A stretch of DNA of 64,000 nucleotides, taken from positions 201,127-265,126 of the forward strand of contig NZ_MKTQ01000009.1 of NCBI RefSeq assembly GCF_001898315.1, given 5' to 3'. Under the pieces are notes generated by a model. The model searched no databases. It saw only the letters and a list, made by a program, of their open reading frames with translations, and had not been told where the DNA came from. Made by a program: the position numbers and the translations under genes. This DNA comes from Microbacterium sp. 70-16. GTDB lineage: Bacteria; Actinomycetota; Actinomycetes; Actinomycetales; Microbacteriaceae. Position 1 is the stretch's first letter. Each line of letters begins with the position of its first letter. Positions 50,411 to 59,181 of the stretch are shown one piece after another.

Positions 50411-53239
50411 TCATGCCTCCAGATCGTCGAAGTCAAGGGTGGGTGCGTCGAGCGCTTCGGGCTTCTCGGCTGCGGATGCCGCGGCGGCTCGCACCTCGGG
50501 CCACGACGACCCGAGCGTGTTGAAGAGGATGCCCGCCTGGGTGAGGCCCTTCTTCTCAGCGATCGAGTAGAGGAGGTAGGCGAGCTCGTGCGCCGACGCG
50601 GTGTCGACTCCGCGCGCCTCGGCGCCTGCCAGGATGCGCCCGGCGGCGTCGAGGCCCTGCGCGGAAAGGGCACGCGCCATGTGCAGCACGACCTCCCAGA
50701 GCGAGATGCGATCGTCGGTGCGCGGGTCGTAGCTGGCCGGGAGCTCCTCCGGGGAGAACAGCTTCACCTTGCCGCCGCCGCTGGAGACCGCCCCGCCGCG
50801 CGCGAGGGCAGCAACTGACGCGTTCTTTGCACTGGCGAGGGTCTCGGCCTCGCCGTACGAGGCGACGTCGAAGCCATGCGTCTCGAACCACGCCACGCAC
50901 CAGCGTGTGTCGTCGTCGAAGTCGCCCTCCTGCGCGGAGAGCACCTCATCGAGCACGCCGTTGATCGCACGCAGCGCGTCGCGCACACTCATGGCTTCGC
51001 CGGACGGTTCCACAACGCGCGCATACCTCGAGAATGTCGCCATGCCGGGACCGATCGCGGCCTGGGCCATGTCGACCGGTGCGACGCTGCCCTGCTGCAG
51101 ATCACGCAACGCCTCGGGAAGCGTGGCCTTCAGCTCGGCGAGGACTCCGCGGCGATCGATGATCGGCGCGTCGGTGGGACGAGGGCGAAGCGCGAGCACG
51201 ATCGAGGACGCCAGCGCGTTCGTTCCCGACGCGATCATGCGGTTGCCGAGCTCGGAGCGCACCGGCCAGGTCGCCGTCACGGTCCACCCTGCGCGTACCA
51301 TGCTGCCGAGGATGGTCTCCCATCCCGTCGAGGCCGTTCCACTCGCGTCCGTCTCGGACTGTTTGAACGCGTAATACACCGTGATCGGGAACTGGTCCGT
51401 CGCCGTCTCGCGAGCGTGCTCGAAAACGTGCTCGAAGCCGTCCTCAAAGAACGATCGAGCACCATCCTTGCCACCGTGGCGATACGGATTGGCGACCAAT
51501 TCATCTGCCTTGGGAACGAGCATCGTCTGGGTCAGTTTCGCTTGCACTGAACGCAGCGAGCGGCGCAGCCAGACGTAGAAGAAGTCCGACAGGTCCGAGT
51601 AACCGATGTTGTCGTAGTACGGCGGATCCGTGGATATCAGCACACCCGCGTACGGCCGGTTGGCCGCATCCTGCTGCACAGCCACCCCGGCTGTCCGCGC
51701 TGGCAGCCGTTCTAGTGTCGTAACCACATTGCCGATCTGACGGGACACCGTGCCCGCTGCCTCACCGAGAAGGGCGCCCTCCGCGAAGTCCCAGATCATT
51801 GGGATTGCTTGCCGCGCGAAGAGATGACCAACACCTTCGTTCTTCGGATCGCTCCGCCACGAGCAGAGCGCATTCTGGTAGTCAGTCGACTTGGATATCG
51901 CGAATCCCAGGTAGGTGGCGACTGCGTCGGCGTAGGCGGCAGCGCCGGAGCCGCCCTGCTCGAGGCGGTCTCCCTCGTCGAGGCCTGCGGCCAGGGCATC
52001 CTGCAGCACCCGCTCGCGCGCTTCGCCGACGAGGTCGCTAAAGGTCGTCAGCGCCGTCAGCTGTCGGTTCGTGAACAGCGACGCGAAGGTGCTCATGCCG
52101 TAGTTGGGCGTCTTGAAATCGCGCGGGTTGGCGGCGAGGTCTCCGAGCGGGACATCGACGGGCACGGGCACCGAGGCCGCATCGACGTCGGCGGGCGTCG
52201 GCGCCGTATAGATGCGCTGCCGCTTCCCTTCTGCGACTATCGCCATCAGATGCGTACCCAGTCCGTGGTACTTTCCTTGCGCCCGGATGTACTTCAGCGG
52301 GACGGCAGAATCGCATCCGATACAAGTTGCACCGAGCCTGCCGACAGTGCCGTCGTCATCTTTCGTCGGGGCATCCTTCGGGTCGTGACCGATCGAGTAC
52401 TCCACCCGTCCGTCGACGACGGTGGGGACGACGTACGCCTCCTTGCCCTTCTTCTTGCCGAGCCACCACGAGCGAACGAGGGGCATCTCGATGCCGCAGG
52501 CGGGATTGGGGCAGGTGACGGTGCGGGCCCAGATCCAGGCGATGACGTTCGCCTCGGTGCCGTCGTCGAGGCGCGCCTTCGGGTAGAGGTGTCCGATGCG
52601 CGTCTGCGCCTCGTCCCGCATCCATTCGCCGTAGCGGCGCACGTCATCCGCGAGGCCGGTCGCCTTCGGCCAGTGAGTGCGGGTGCCCTCCGCACCAGGG
52701 AACACGGGCGGGCGGTCGGCAAAACGCGGGGGGATCTCGATGAGCGCCTTGTTGATGAGTACGGCGACCGGGTTGAGGTCACTCGCGTGCGCTTCGAGTC
52801 CGAGCCGCTGCGCCTCGAGCGGGATCGTCCCACCGCCAGCAAAGGGATCGAGGATGGCGGGCGGGTTGCCATCGGTCGAGCGGCGGATCTCTGCGCGCAC
52901 CTCGTCGAAGAGAGCCTCGTCGCCGAGGTTGTCCCAGTCGACCATCCGAGTGATGAGGTCGAACAGACGCTCGCGCTCGGCGTCGACGCGCGCGGCGGCG
53001 TGCGCGGCAGCGTCCTCAACGCCGCTTTTCTCGGCCTCGGCGCGGTACTCGTCGAGGTTCTCGCCCGGGTCGTCGACAAGCTGCGCGAAGAGCACGGCGC
53101 GCGCGGTCGCGAGCGGGCGACGAGCCCACCACAGGTGCAGCGTCGAGGGGTGCCCGTGACGGATCGACTTCTCGCGCGCGGACTGCGCATTGATCGCCTC
53201 GAGCGGCAGCGCGACCTCGATCAGCTTCTTCTTGGACAC
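50411..53239 (-). CDS. DUF1156 DNA methyltransferase (N6-adenine/N4-cytosine type)
   Basis: 942 residues. N-terminal DUF1156 signature KKKLIEVALPLEAINAQSAR, then STLHLWWARRPLATARAVLF. AdoMet motif ILDPFAGGGTIPLEAQRLGL near 130 and the amino-methylase motif ISTDPPYYDNIGYSDLSDF near 535; a zinc-ribbon-like C-x4-C pair (TCPNPACGIE, TCIGCDS) lies between. GTG start at 53239 after GGGGAGT. First gene of the operon, probably giving the self-mark. Only 119 bp separate it from the divergent MORC-sigma gene. Confidence 0.87.
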   Translation of the reverse strand: MSKKKLIEVALPLEAINAQSAREKSIRHGHPSTLHLWWARRPLATARAVLFAQLVDDPGENLDEYRAEAEKSGVEDAAAHAAARVDAERERLFDLITRMVDWDNLGDEALFDEVRAEIRRSTDGNPPAILDPFAGGGTIPLEAQRLGLEAHASDLNPVAVLINKALIEIPPRFADRPPVFPGAEGTRTHWPKATGLADDVRRYGEWMRDEAQTRIGHLYPKARLDDGTEANVIAWIWARTVTCPNPACGIEMPLVRSWWLGKKKGKEAYVVPTVVDGRVEYSIGHDPKDAPTKDDDGTVGRLGATCIGCDSAVPLKYIRAQGKYHGLGTHLMAIVAEGKRQRIYTAPTPADVDAASVPVPVDVPLGDLAANPRDFKTPNYGMSTFASLFTNRQLTALTTFSDLVGEARERVLQDALAAGLDEGDRLEQGGSGAAAYADAVATYLGFAISKSTDYQNALCSWRSDPKNEGVGHLFARQAIPMIWDFAEGALLGEAAGTVSRQIGNVVTTLERLPARTAGVAVQQDAANRPYAGVLISTDPPYYDNIGYSDLSDFFYVWLRRSLRSVQAKLTQTMLVPKADELVANPYRHGGKDGARSFFEDGFEHVFEHARETATDQFPITVYYAFKQSETDASGTASTGWETILGSMVRAGWTVTATWPVRSELGNRMIASGTNALASSIVLALRPRPTDAPIIDRRGVLAELKATLPEALRDLQQGSVAPVDMAQAAIGPGMATFSRYARVVEPSGEAMSVRDALRAINGVLDEVLSAQEGDFDDDTRWCVAWFETHGFDVASYGEAETLASAKNASVAALARGGAVSSGGGKVKLFSPEELPASYDPRTDDRISLWEVVLHMARALSAQGLDAAGRILAGAEARGVDTASAHELAYLLYSIAEKKGLTQAGILFNTLGSSWPEVRAAAASAAEKPEALDAPTLDFDDLEA

Positions 53240-53388
53240 CAGACTCCCCAGACACGTACCAGCGGCCGTCGTGCACGGGTGGAGCATTCTCCGGCCAGAG
53301 ACTCTTCCTTTCTATCGCATGGACACGGCTTCGTTCGCACGGCGTTGTAGGGTCCGGCATGTCCGACGCTGTGCGTACGATCACAGCC
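53240..53388. promoter_or_regulatory. Divergent promoter region between the methylase operon and the MORC-sigma gene
   Basis: TACGAT at 53376-53381 stands seven bases before the ATG at 53389 and fits a leaderless start for the MORC-sigma gene, in which case translation begins 10 codons after the ATG at 53359. No convincing -35 or methylase-operon promoter was recognised by eye. Confidence 0.4.
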
Positions 53389-56013
53389 ATGACGTACCTC
53401 GCCGACGCAGACGATGCGGATACGACCACGCCGGTCACCGTGGAGCTGCAACCCGACGCATCGATCCTTGCGGCCATCGGTCGCGGGCACGACCTGGCCT
53501 CCGCCATCGCCGACCTCGTCGACAACAGCATCGATGCCGGTGCGACGCGCATCGGCGTCCAGTTCGTGACGAAGGACGCCCGTGTGAAGTCGGTGCGGAT
53601 CCGCGACGACGGGTGCGGCATGACCGGCGACCAGTTGCAACACGCGATGGCGCTCGGCGGATCCGAGAAGCAGGGCACGGGCAAGCTCGGACACTTCGGC
53701 GTCGGGCTCAAGGCCGCGTCCATGAGCCAGGCGACAATGCTCGCAGTGTTCTCTAGCACGGGGTTCGCGCCAGCGGCCGGGATGCGACTTCACCGTGAGC
53801 AGTCCGGTCCGCAGATCCAGGCCGAGGTGGTTCCCGCGTCAGCCGCGGCGAATGTACTGCGGCTGCGCGGGTTTGACACCGACGCGGGCACGCTCATCGA
53901 GTGGTACGGGTTGGAGAGCGTCTCGGAGGCGACGGGGTGGCATGCGCGCCGGAAGTGGCTCGAGACCATGATCACTTCGCTGCGCGACTCGCTGGGCATG
54001 ACGTTCCACCGCCTGCTCGCCGATGACGGTCTGCGGATCGAGATCCAGGAGGTGGACGAGACGACCGCGGAGTCGGGCCCGCCTCGCGCAGTGAAACCCG
54101 TCGACCCGTTCGCATTCGAGCAGTGGGGCGCCGCTGGCTACCCGCGAGCGCTGTCGGTGCCTCCGTCGACGGGCGGGGCGATCTCTGCACTTTTCTTCGT
54201 CCTGCCGCCTGGGGTGGAGGCCCCGAGTGCTCGGATGCTGGGCCGATCGCGGGCACACTGGCAAGGGCTCTACGTGTACCGGAACAACCGGCTGCTGCAG
54301 GCGGGCGGCTGGCTCGGGCTTGCCGAGAGATCGGATGCGCTGCAACTGGGCCGCGTGATCCTCGAGTTCGACGACGACGCGCGCTGCGCAATCGCGATGA
54401 ACGCCGAGAAGCGCGGCGTCGTACTGCGACCATCCGCAGTGCAGGCGCTCGAGAGCGCACACGAGGGTGGCTTCACGCTCAACGGGTACTTCGCCGAGCT
54501 GCGTGAGGTCTGGACGAATTCGCAGAAGCATGAGCTCAAAGCGCAGCCTGTCGCACGCCCCGGCGACGGAGCGCCCGATGGATTGCTGCCGCTCGTGACG
54601 AGCACAATCGGTGTGCGTGATGAGGATCCGGCACTGAGCTTCGTGATTGAAGCTGTACCGCCGGGGGCGCTGTACGCGTTCGAGCCGGGCACGGGCATCG
54701 TAAGGATCGCTCCTTCGCTCGCAGCGCGGTCGGATCTCGAGCTGCTGAAGACGAGCCTGTTCCTCCTGCTCGAGCCGCATGTCGGCAAGCAATGGCTCGC
54801 GGAGCACACCCGGCGGAAGCTAGACGTGGTGCACGCGGCGTTCGCCGCAGCGGTATCGGCCTCAGTTGTGGCACCGGATTCCGCCGCTGTTGCGGACGGG
54901 GGCGAGAACGAACCCGAGGAGATCGCGCGAGACTTATCCGAGGACGCGGAACCGAACGCACCACCCGACCTGGCGGACGAATCGGCAGGCGAAGAGCCGC
55001 CCGCGTTGATCCGCACGACGATCATCCACACCGCGGACCAGGATGAGCCGTTGGGAGACCCGGCTGTCGCGAACGTTCACGTCGACGAGGACCCCGTCAA
55101 GGACTACATGGCTCGGGCAGGCCGTGCTCCACTCCTCAGCGCTGACGAGGAAGTGGAGGTCGCTCGACGGATCGAAGTCGGCGTTCTCGCGGCCGAGCGC
55201 CTGCGTACGCTGGTACCCACTGATCATCCGCGCTCGTACCCGCGTGAGTTGAGGATGCTCGTTCGCGACGGCGAGCACGCGATGCAGACAATGATCGAAG
55301 CGAACCTCCGGCTCGTGATCTCGATCGCGCGGAAGCATCTCGGTGGTGGGATGGAAATGCTCGACCTCATCCAGGAAGGCAACATCGGTCTCCACCGTGC
55401 GGTCCAGAAGTTCGACTATCGGCTCGGGAACAAGTTCTCGACGTACTCGACGTGGTGGATCCGACAAGGCATGACCCGGGCGATGGCCGATCAAAGCCGG
55501 CTGATACGGTTTCCTGTTCACATTGTCGAGAAGCTCCCGAAGGTCGCGAAAGCGTGGGAGGAATCGACCGGCACCATCGAGCAGCGGCTATCGGCTGTCG
55601 CAGCGCAAGTCGAGGAAGCACCGAAGGCGTTGCGGTCGATCATCGACAACATGTATCCGCCACTGTCCCTCGACTATCAGCGGGCGATCGATGCGGGAGA
55701 TGACACGGTCGAGTGGGGCACACTCGCAGACCAGGTCGTCGATACCGAGGCCTACGGGCCCGACGACGTCGCTACGACGCGGGAACTACCTCGCCGCATC
55801 GCCACGGTCTTGGGCAGTCTGCCCGAGCAGCACAGCGAAATCCTCCGGCTGCGGTTCGGCCTCGACGGGAAGGACGCGCAGACCCTCGACACGATCGGCG
55901 ATCACTTCGGCGTCACGCGGGAGCGCATCCGCCAGATCGAGAAGAAGGCGCTGACCAGACTCGAGGAGATCGCGCCCGCGTTTGACTTGAGGGAGTACCT
56001 TCAGTCCCCCTGA
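53359..56013 (+). CDS. MORC-like GHKL ATPase fused to a sigma-70 factor
   Basis: 884 residues (874 if started at 53389). Residues ~45-400: GHKL ATPase with N box IADLVDNSIDAGATRIGVQF, G1 RDDGCGMTGDQ, G2 KLGHFGVGLKAASMSQATML, and transducer QGLYVYRNNRLLQAGGWLGL as in the MORC-like protein of the facing operon. Residues ~500-570: acidic linker. Residues ~578-884: sigma factor with region 1.2 (EDPVKDYMARAGRAPLLSAD), region 2 (EANLRLVISIARKHLGGGME, LDLIQEGNIGLHRAVQKFDY, YSTWWIRQGMTRAMADQSRL), region 3 and region 4.2 (GVTRERIRQIEKKALTRLEE). All sigma regions look intact. I know no described family with this architecture. Confidence 0.92.
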   Translation: MSDAVRTITAMTYLADADDADTTTPVTVELQPDASILAAIGRGHDLASAIADLVDNSIDAGATRIGVQFVTKDARVKSVRIRDDGCGMTGDQLQHAMALGGSEKQGTGKLGHFGVGLKAASMSQATMLAVFSSTGFAPAAGMRLHREQSGPQIQAEVVPASAAANVLRLRGFDTDAGTLIEWYGLESVSEATGWHARRKWLETMITSLRDSLGMTFHRLLADDGLRIEIQEVDETTAESGPPRAVKPVDPFAFEQWGAAGYPRALSVPPSTGGAISALFFVLPPGVEAPSARMLGRSRAHWQGLYVYRNNRLLQAGGWLGLAERSDALQLGRVILEFDDDARCAIAMNAEKRGVVLRPSAVQALESAHEGGFTLNGYFAELREVWTNSQKHELKAQPVARPGDGAPDGLLPLVTSTIGVRDEDPALSFVIEAVPPGALYAFEPGTGIVRIAPSLAARSDLELLKTSLFLLLEPHVGKQWLAEHTRRKLDVVHAAFAAAVSASVVAPDSAAVADGGENEPEEIARDLSEDAEPNAPPDLADESAGEEPPALIRTTIIHTADQDEPLGDPAVANVHVDEDPVKDYMARAGRAPLLSADEEVEVARRIEVGVLAAERLRTLVPTDHPRSYPRELRMLVRDGEHAMQTMIEANLRLVISIARKHLGGGMEMLDLIQEGNIGLHRAVQKFDYRLGNKFSTYSTWWIRQGMTRAMADQSRLIRFPVHIVEKLPKVAKAWEESTGTIEQRLSAVAAQVEEAPKALRSIIDNMYPPLSLDYQRAIDAGDDTVEWGTLADQVVDTEAYGPDDVATTRELPRRIATVLGSLPEQHSEILRLRFGLDGKDAQTLDTIGDHFGVTRERIRQIEKKALTRLEEIAPAFDLREYLQSP

Positions 56014-56141
56014 TATCGTACTTATGCATGAATGTCGGAGGGAGTATCTAGTCTCGATAGTATGAGATATGTTCCTTCCGCAGCTCGTTTGAGGACGTGC
56101 GACACCACGTTAGGTGCGGCGGCGCGACCGCCGCGGCCGGC
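56014..56141. other. AT-richer gap upstream of the cytosine methyltransferase gene
   Basis: Contains TATCT...AGATA arms (about 56046-56074) that could form a weak hairpin after the MORC-sigma gene. No gene seen. Confidence 0.35.
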
Positions 56142-56147
56142 TAGGAT
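56142..56147 (+). promoter_or_regulatory. -10 element of a leaderless promoter for the cytosine methyltransferase gene
   Basis: TAGGAT, then eight bases, then the GTG at 56156. Confidence 0.5.
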
Positions 56148-56155
56148 TGGGCACC

Positions 56156-57247
56156 GTGGCTGACGACATCCGGGTACTCGATCTCTTCGCCGGAGCCGGC
56201 GGGCTTACTGCTGGCTTTCACAAGGCCTCTGCGCGTTTCGTCAGTGTCGCAGCGGTGGAGAAAGACCTCGCCGCCGCCGCTTCGTATGAGGCCACGTTCG
56301 GTGACGGTGTCGTGTTCGCAGGAGGCATCGACGAGTGGCTCGACACCGCGACGATGCCCGAAGACATCGATGTCGTCGTCGGCGGCCCACCCTGCCAAGG
56401 ATTCTCCACGCTCGGCAAGCGACAGGAAGAGGACCACCGCAACGAGCTGTGGCGCTCATACGCGCGCACGATTCTCGCAGTGAAGCCAAAGTACTTCGTC
56501 GTAGAGAACGTCGCAGTCTTCGAGAAGTCTCGTCAGTTCCAGGACTTCCACAAGGCCACCGAGCCGGGCGAGTTCCTTGAGGACTATCACTTCCAGCACC
56601 GTGTGCTGAACTCGGCAGATTTCGGTGCCGCGCAGTCCCGTAAGCGAGCGGTGCTCATTGGATACAGGCGGGATCTCCCCTTCCCAGGTTTGCCGGAGCC
56701 CACGCACAACTCCGAAGGCACCGGTGGACTGCAGCGCTACGAGTGGGTCAAGGACGTCTTTGCGCGTATCCCGGTAGATCCCGACAGGGACGACGTGTTC
56801 GACACCAAGTCCATGATTTTCGCGGGCAAGACTTTCGCCGGGGCCTTCACCCCGCGTGAGCTTCATTGGAGCCGCAACTATACGACGAAGTCTTTGGAGC
56901 GGTTCGAGGACATTCCTGCGGGCGGCAACCGGTTCAACATCGATGAGTCACGATTGCCGGAGTGCTGGAAGAAGCACAAGACCGGCTCAGGCGATGTCAT
57001 GGGCCGACTGCATCTCGACCGCCCGTCGGTGACGATCCGAACGGAGTTCTTCAAGCCGGAGAAGGGCCGTTACCTGCACCCGACGAAGAACCGCGCGATC
57101 ACCCACTATGAGGCGGCCATGCTTCAGGGCTTCCCACTGAACCACCAGTTCGTCGGCTCGAAGACTGCCATCGCACGCCAGATCGGCAACGCCGTGCCGA
57201 TCCCTCTGGGCACCGCCGTCGCGCGACAGCTACTGACGGTCCTGTGA
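56156..57247 (+). CDS. DNA (cytosine-5) methyltransferase
   Basis: 363 residues with all key motifs in order: I RVLDLFAGAGGLTAGF, IV VVGGPPCQGFSTLGKRQ (catalytic Cys), VI YFVVENVAVF, VIII AAQSRKRAVLIGYR, IX RPSVTIRTEF and RAITHYEAAMLQGFP, X IARQIGNAVPIPLG. The target-recognition region lies at ~residues 225-290. The GTG start at 56156 is supported by the leaderless promoter; the frame opens at 56114 without support. Likely marks host DNA for the neighbouring MORC-sigma or operon system. Coupled to the next gene by GTGA. Confidence 0.93.
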   Translation: MADDIRVLDLFAGAGGLTAGFHKASARFVSVAAVEKDLAAAASYEATFGDGVVFAGGIDEWLDTATMPEDIDVVVGGPPCQGFSTLGKRQEEDHRNELWRSYARTILAVKPKYFVVENVAVFEKSRQFQDFHKATEPGEFLEDYHFQHRVLNSADFGAAQSRKRAVLIGYRRDLPFPGLPEPTHNSEGTGGLQRYEWVKDVFARIPVDPDRDDVFDTKSMIFAGKTFAGAFTPRELHWSRNYTTKSLERFEDIPAGGNRFNIDESRLPECWKKHKTGSGDVMGRLHLDRPSVTIRTEFFKPEKGRYLHPTKNRAITHYEAAMLQGFPLNHQFVGSKTAIARQIGNAVPIPLGTAVARQLLTVL

Positions 57248-57579
57248 GCGACGCGAGCGATTCCCTATTCGACCTGTCGCAGCCTGACGTCGACGAGCGT
57301 CCCACTCCCCCGCCGGCGGCCGCGCCGATGATGTCCGCCGCTCAGCGCGCCAAGATCCGTGCACTCTTCGGTGAGCTCGGCGTCACGACTGCGCGCGACC
57401 AGTTCGCCGTCGTCAAGGAACTCACGGGGACGACGATCGCGTCCGTCGCGGAGCTCACCGCGGCAACGGCGCATCGCCTGAGCGAGCGCCTCGCTGCTCG
57501 CGTGCGCGATGCTGGCAAGACCCGCACAGGCAATTCGTGGGACGACCGCGAGGAAGACACCTGGATCGACCGGCTGTGA
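57244..57579 (+). CDS. Small protein coupled to the methyltransferase
   Basis: 111 residues. GTG start overlaps the methyltransferase stop (GTGA). The core, SAAQRAKIRALFGELGVT, then KELTGTTIASVAELTAATAH, resembles the short helical module found at the C-termini of several phage and plasmid DNA-handling proteins (x-R-x-K-I-x-A-L-F...E-L-T...A). The ends are low-complexity and acidic. It may recruit the methyltransferase or a nuclease to DNA; this is a guess. Confidence 0.7.
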   Translation: MSDASDSLFDLSQPDVDERPTPPPAAAPMMSAAQRAKIRALFGELGVTTARDQFAVVKELTGTTIASVAELTAATAHRLSERLAARVRDAGKTRTGNSWDDREEDTWIDRL

Positions 57580-57842
57580 TCGGGCGGGCGTCCGGGGCCC
57601 ATCGAACCCGACCTCCGAGCATTCATGGCCTGGACCCAACATGAGGAATCACACGACCACCCATACACCACATCCGAGGACTGGACGCCTCTATAGGGGC
57701 TGAGACCTGCTCTCTCAGACTTCAGTCAACTACGGTCGCCGACAACCACCCACATCGTCCGTCGCCCGCGTTGACGTCGCCCGCCCAGTGTCCGACACTG
57801 TCCCCACACTGGTGATCAACCACCCGCGAGCGGAGGCCAGAG
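57580..57842. other. Gap upstream of the integrase gene
   Basis: 263 bp, no gene. Contains a small palindrome (AGTGTCCGACACT at about 57788) that could be an operator for the integrase promoter. Confidence 0.4.
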
Positions 57843-58973
57843 ATGGGCACCATCACCTCGTACGAGACGTCGAAGGGCCGCCGCTACCGCGTGCGCTATT
57901 ACAAGCCGGATCGGACCGAGACGCAGAAGCGCGGCTTCACGACGATGCGCGACGCGCAGCTGTACCTCTCCTCGGTCACGGTGTCGAAGTCGAAGGGCGA
58001 GTACATCGATCCCGCAGCGTCGCGGGTGCCGGTCCGGATGTTTGCCGACAGCTGGCTGCGCTCCAAGCAGCCGCCGATGTCGAAGCCTTCGTACTACATG
58101 ACCCTCGAGCGGGCATGGAAGAACCACGTCGCTCCCGTCTGGGGAGACCGCGAGATCTTCACGATCCGGCGCTCTGAAGTGCAGGACTGGGTGTCCGAAC
58201 TCGCGACAGAGAAATCGAGCACCGTCGTCATCCGGGCGCTCGGCGTCCTCGCCGGCATCCTCGACGTCGCCATCGATGACCGACGACTCGCGACCAATCC
58301 CGCCCGCCAGATCCGCAACCTCCCGCGAAGGGGGCCGGGCAAGCGCCGCGTCTACCTCACGCACGACCAGGTCGCGACCCTCGCCGCGTGCTCGGCGCAC
58401 CCGGCCATGGTCCTGACGCTCGCCTACACAGGCCTGCGCTGGGGCGAGGCGACTGCACTGCGGGTACGTGCGGTGAACCGGCTTCGCAAGCGCTTCATCA
58501 TCGAAGAGAACGCGGTGATGATCGGCTACGAGATCCACGTCGGAACGCCAAAGACGCACAAGTCGCGCTCGGTCCCCTACCCCGACCGCCTCGCGTCGAT
58601 GATCGAGCAGGCCTGCGCCGGCAAAGGCCCCGAGGGGCTGCTCTTCGGCGACGGCGAGCACCACATGCGCAACTCGGGCAGCCAGGGCTGGTTCGCGAAC
58701 GCCGTGAAGCGGGCGCAGGCGATCGATCCGTCGATCCCGCGGCTCACGCCGCACGACCTGCGCCACACTGCCGCCTCACTCGCGATCAGCTCGGGCGCGA
58801 ACGTGAAGGCCGTGCAGCGGATGCTCGGTCACGCGTCAGCAGCGATGACCCTCGATACCTACGCCGACCTCTTCGACGACGATCTGGATGCCGTCGCGTC
58901 GCGCCTCAACGACGCCATGCCGCTCGTGCCTCTGCCGACCGGCCCGCAGACCCGCTACCCCCGGCCGCAGTGA
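57843..58973 (+). CDS. int: Tyrosine-type site-specific integrase
   Basis: 376 residues. N-terminal arm-binding domain (SKGRRYRVRYYKPDRTETQK), core-binding domain (FADSWLRSKQPPMSKPSYYM), and catalytic domain with the tetrad: Arg in YTGLRWGEATALRV, HDLRHTAAS (His-x-x-Arg), LGHASAAMTLDTYADL (His/nucleophile Tyr). Adjacent to the tRNA-Arg attachment site, 209 bp from the repeat, it would catalyse integration and excision of this element. Confidence 0.95.
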   Translation: MGTITSYETSKGRRYRVRYYKPDRTETQKRGFTTMRDAQLYLSSVTVSKSKGEYIDPAASRVPVRMFADSWLRSKQPPMSKPSYYMTLERAWKNHVAPVWGDREIFTIRRSEVQDWVSELATEKSSTVVIRALGVLAGILDVAIDDRRLATNPARQIRNLPRRGPGKRRVYLTHDQVATLAACSAHPAMVLTLAYTGLRWGEATALRVRAVNRLRKRFIIEENAVMIGYEIHVGTPKTHKSRSVPYPDRLASMIEQACAGKGPEGLLFGDGEHHMRNSGSQGWFANAVKRAQAIDPSIPRLTPHDLRHTAASLAISSGANVKAVQRMLGHASAAMTLDTYADLFDDDLDAVASRLNDAMPLVPLPTGPQTRYPRPQ

Positions 58974-58980
58974 CCGCGCA

Positions 58981-58993
58981 GAGCAGATTGCTC
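58981..58993 (+). repeat. Right copy of 13-bp end palindrome
   Basis: gagcagattgctc, identical to 25705-25717, 7 bases after the integrase stop. Confidence 0.6.
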
Positions 58994-59096
58994 AGCTTTC
59001 GACGAGGCTCGCGGCCGCGCGGAACGCTCGATTTCGACGCTCTGAGACGTCAAAAGAGGCCCTCCGCAAACCACTGTCGTCGACTCATAGTGTTCT

Positions 59097-59116
59097 CAAA
59101 TGCGGGCAAAAAGCGG
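59097..59116 (+). repeat. Right copy of 20-bp end repeat (putative integrase arm site)
   Basis: Identical to 25591-25610. It is directly followed by a further gggcaaaagcgg, so the motif gcgggcaaaa occurs twice in tandem here. Confidence 0.75.
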
Positions 59117-59181
59117 GCAAAAGCGGTTTTCGAGTGGTCCGACCACGGGATAAATCCCAGGTCAGAAGCGAAAAACAAGTG

